Below are positions 35,568 to 35,683 of a DNA stretch of 35,683 nt, piece by piece (positions within the stretch are counted from its first letter, which is position 1; every line of letters starts with the position of its first letter). Source of the stretch: Limosilactobacillus kribbianus (GTDB lineage Bacteria > Bacillota > Bacilli > Lactobacillales > Lactobacillaceae); assembly GCF_026413145.1 (NCBI RefSeq), contig NZ_JAOVYZ010000017.1, positions 1 to 35,683 on the forward strand, given 5' to 3'. The translations under genes were made by a program, and so were the position numbers. Under the pieces are notes generated by a model that did not search any database, had not been told where the DNA came from, and saw nothing but the letters and a program-made list of their open reading frames with translations.

Positions 35568-35683
35568 TGTAAAATTTAAGTTGAACATTTAAGTGGACAG
35601 AAAAACCCATCAAGGTCTTTAATGGTGTTACCGTACAATCCATTAGAAAGAAGGACCTTGATGAGCACCACTATTTTATCATT
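35568..35683 (+). mobile_element. Left end of an IS30-family insertion sequence (cut by window edge)
   Basis: An AT-rich terminal region (from about 35568) has two adjacent near-copies, TTTAAGTTGAACA (35575-35587) and TTTAAGTGGACA (35588-35599). It leads to an AAGGA ribosome-binding site and an ATG at 35661. The encoded start MSTTILSF resembles the N-terminus of IS30-family transposases of lactobacilli. The exact left boundary and terminal repeat cannot be fixed because the right end is outside the window. Confidence 0.6.
35661..35683 (+). CDS. Transposase, IS30 family, N-terminal fragment (runs off window)
   Basis: Only seven full codons and part of the eighth are present (MSTTILS, then Phe or Leu). 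AAGGA (35651-35655) precedes the ATG. The start codon and the ribosome-binding site are inside an inverted repeat: CATCAAGGTC at 35608-35617 with GACCTTGATG at 35654-35663. Such pairing would hide the start in read-through transcripts. Family assignment rests on the short N-terminus and is moderate. Confidence 0.55.

Overview
The window is a stretch of low-to-mid GC Firmicutes chromosome, best matched by Lactobacillaceae and most like a Limosilactobacillus (fermentum/reuteri group). This rests on gene order, ribosome-binding sites (AAAGGAGG type), frequent TTG/GTG starts, intrinsic terminators, the two-gene lexA / DUF896 / YneF arrangement, use of the mevalonate pathway (mvaS) and absence of dxr between cdsA and rseP. 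Species cannot be fixed from the sequence alone. Almost everything is core genome; only the last ~600 bases are accessory.

Layout. 1-2038: a structured intergenic region, then a large polytopic membrane protein of unknown function. 2039-3950: RNase HI (with an N-terminal viroplasmin-type domain) and HMG-CoA synthase. 3952-6014: lexA (minus), a divergent DUF896 gene and yneF, then plsC (minus); an SOS box sits between lexA and DUF896. 6111-7164: a tRNA adenine methylase-like gene overlapping a GIY-YIG gene. 7177-19658: the translation / lipid / replication cluster rpsB, tsf, pyrH, frr, uppS, cdsA, rseP, proS, polC. 19728-24942: the rimP-nusA-ylxR-ylxQ-infB-rbfA operon with a terminator-like hairpin in its leader. 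24979-27027: a ~135-base structured element, then truB and ribF. 27089-28159: a Rossmann-fold NAD(P)-binding protein and a small unrecognised minus-strand gene. 28192-33109: the HrcA/CIRCE heat-shock operon hrcA-grpE-dnaK, followed by dnaJ with its own likely promoter. 33159-35067: lepA. 35068-35683: a mobile-element scar, consisting of the C-terminal remnant of a tyrosine integrase, an array of repeated 8-mers resembling integrase arm sites, and the left end of an IS30-like insertion sequence cut by the window edge.

How the genes work together: ribosomal and translation-factor genes (S2, EF-Ts, RRF, RimP, IF2, RbfA, TruB, ProRS, LepA) sit with transcription elongation (NusA), replication (PolC) and envelope lipid genes (UppS, CdsA, RseP, PlsC; MvaS feeds isoprenoids to UppS). 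This is a growth-coupled block, followed by the DnaK chaperone operon. No undescribed multi-gene system was recognised. The items most worth checking are the structured element before truB, an acidic insertion inside the NusA KH2 domain, CIRCE placed so that it could also control a small divergent gene, the rimP leader, and the integrase scar beside lepA.
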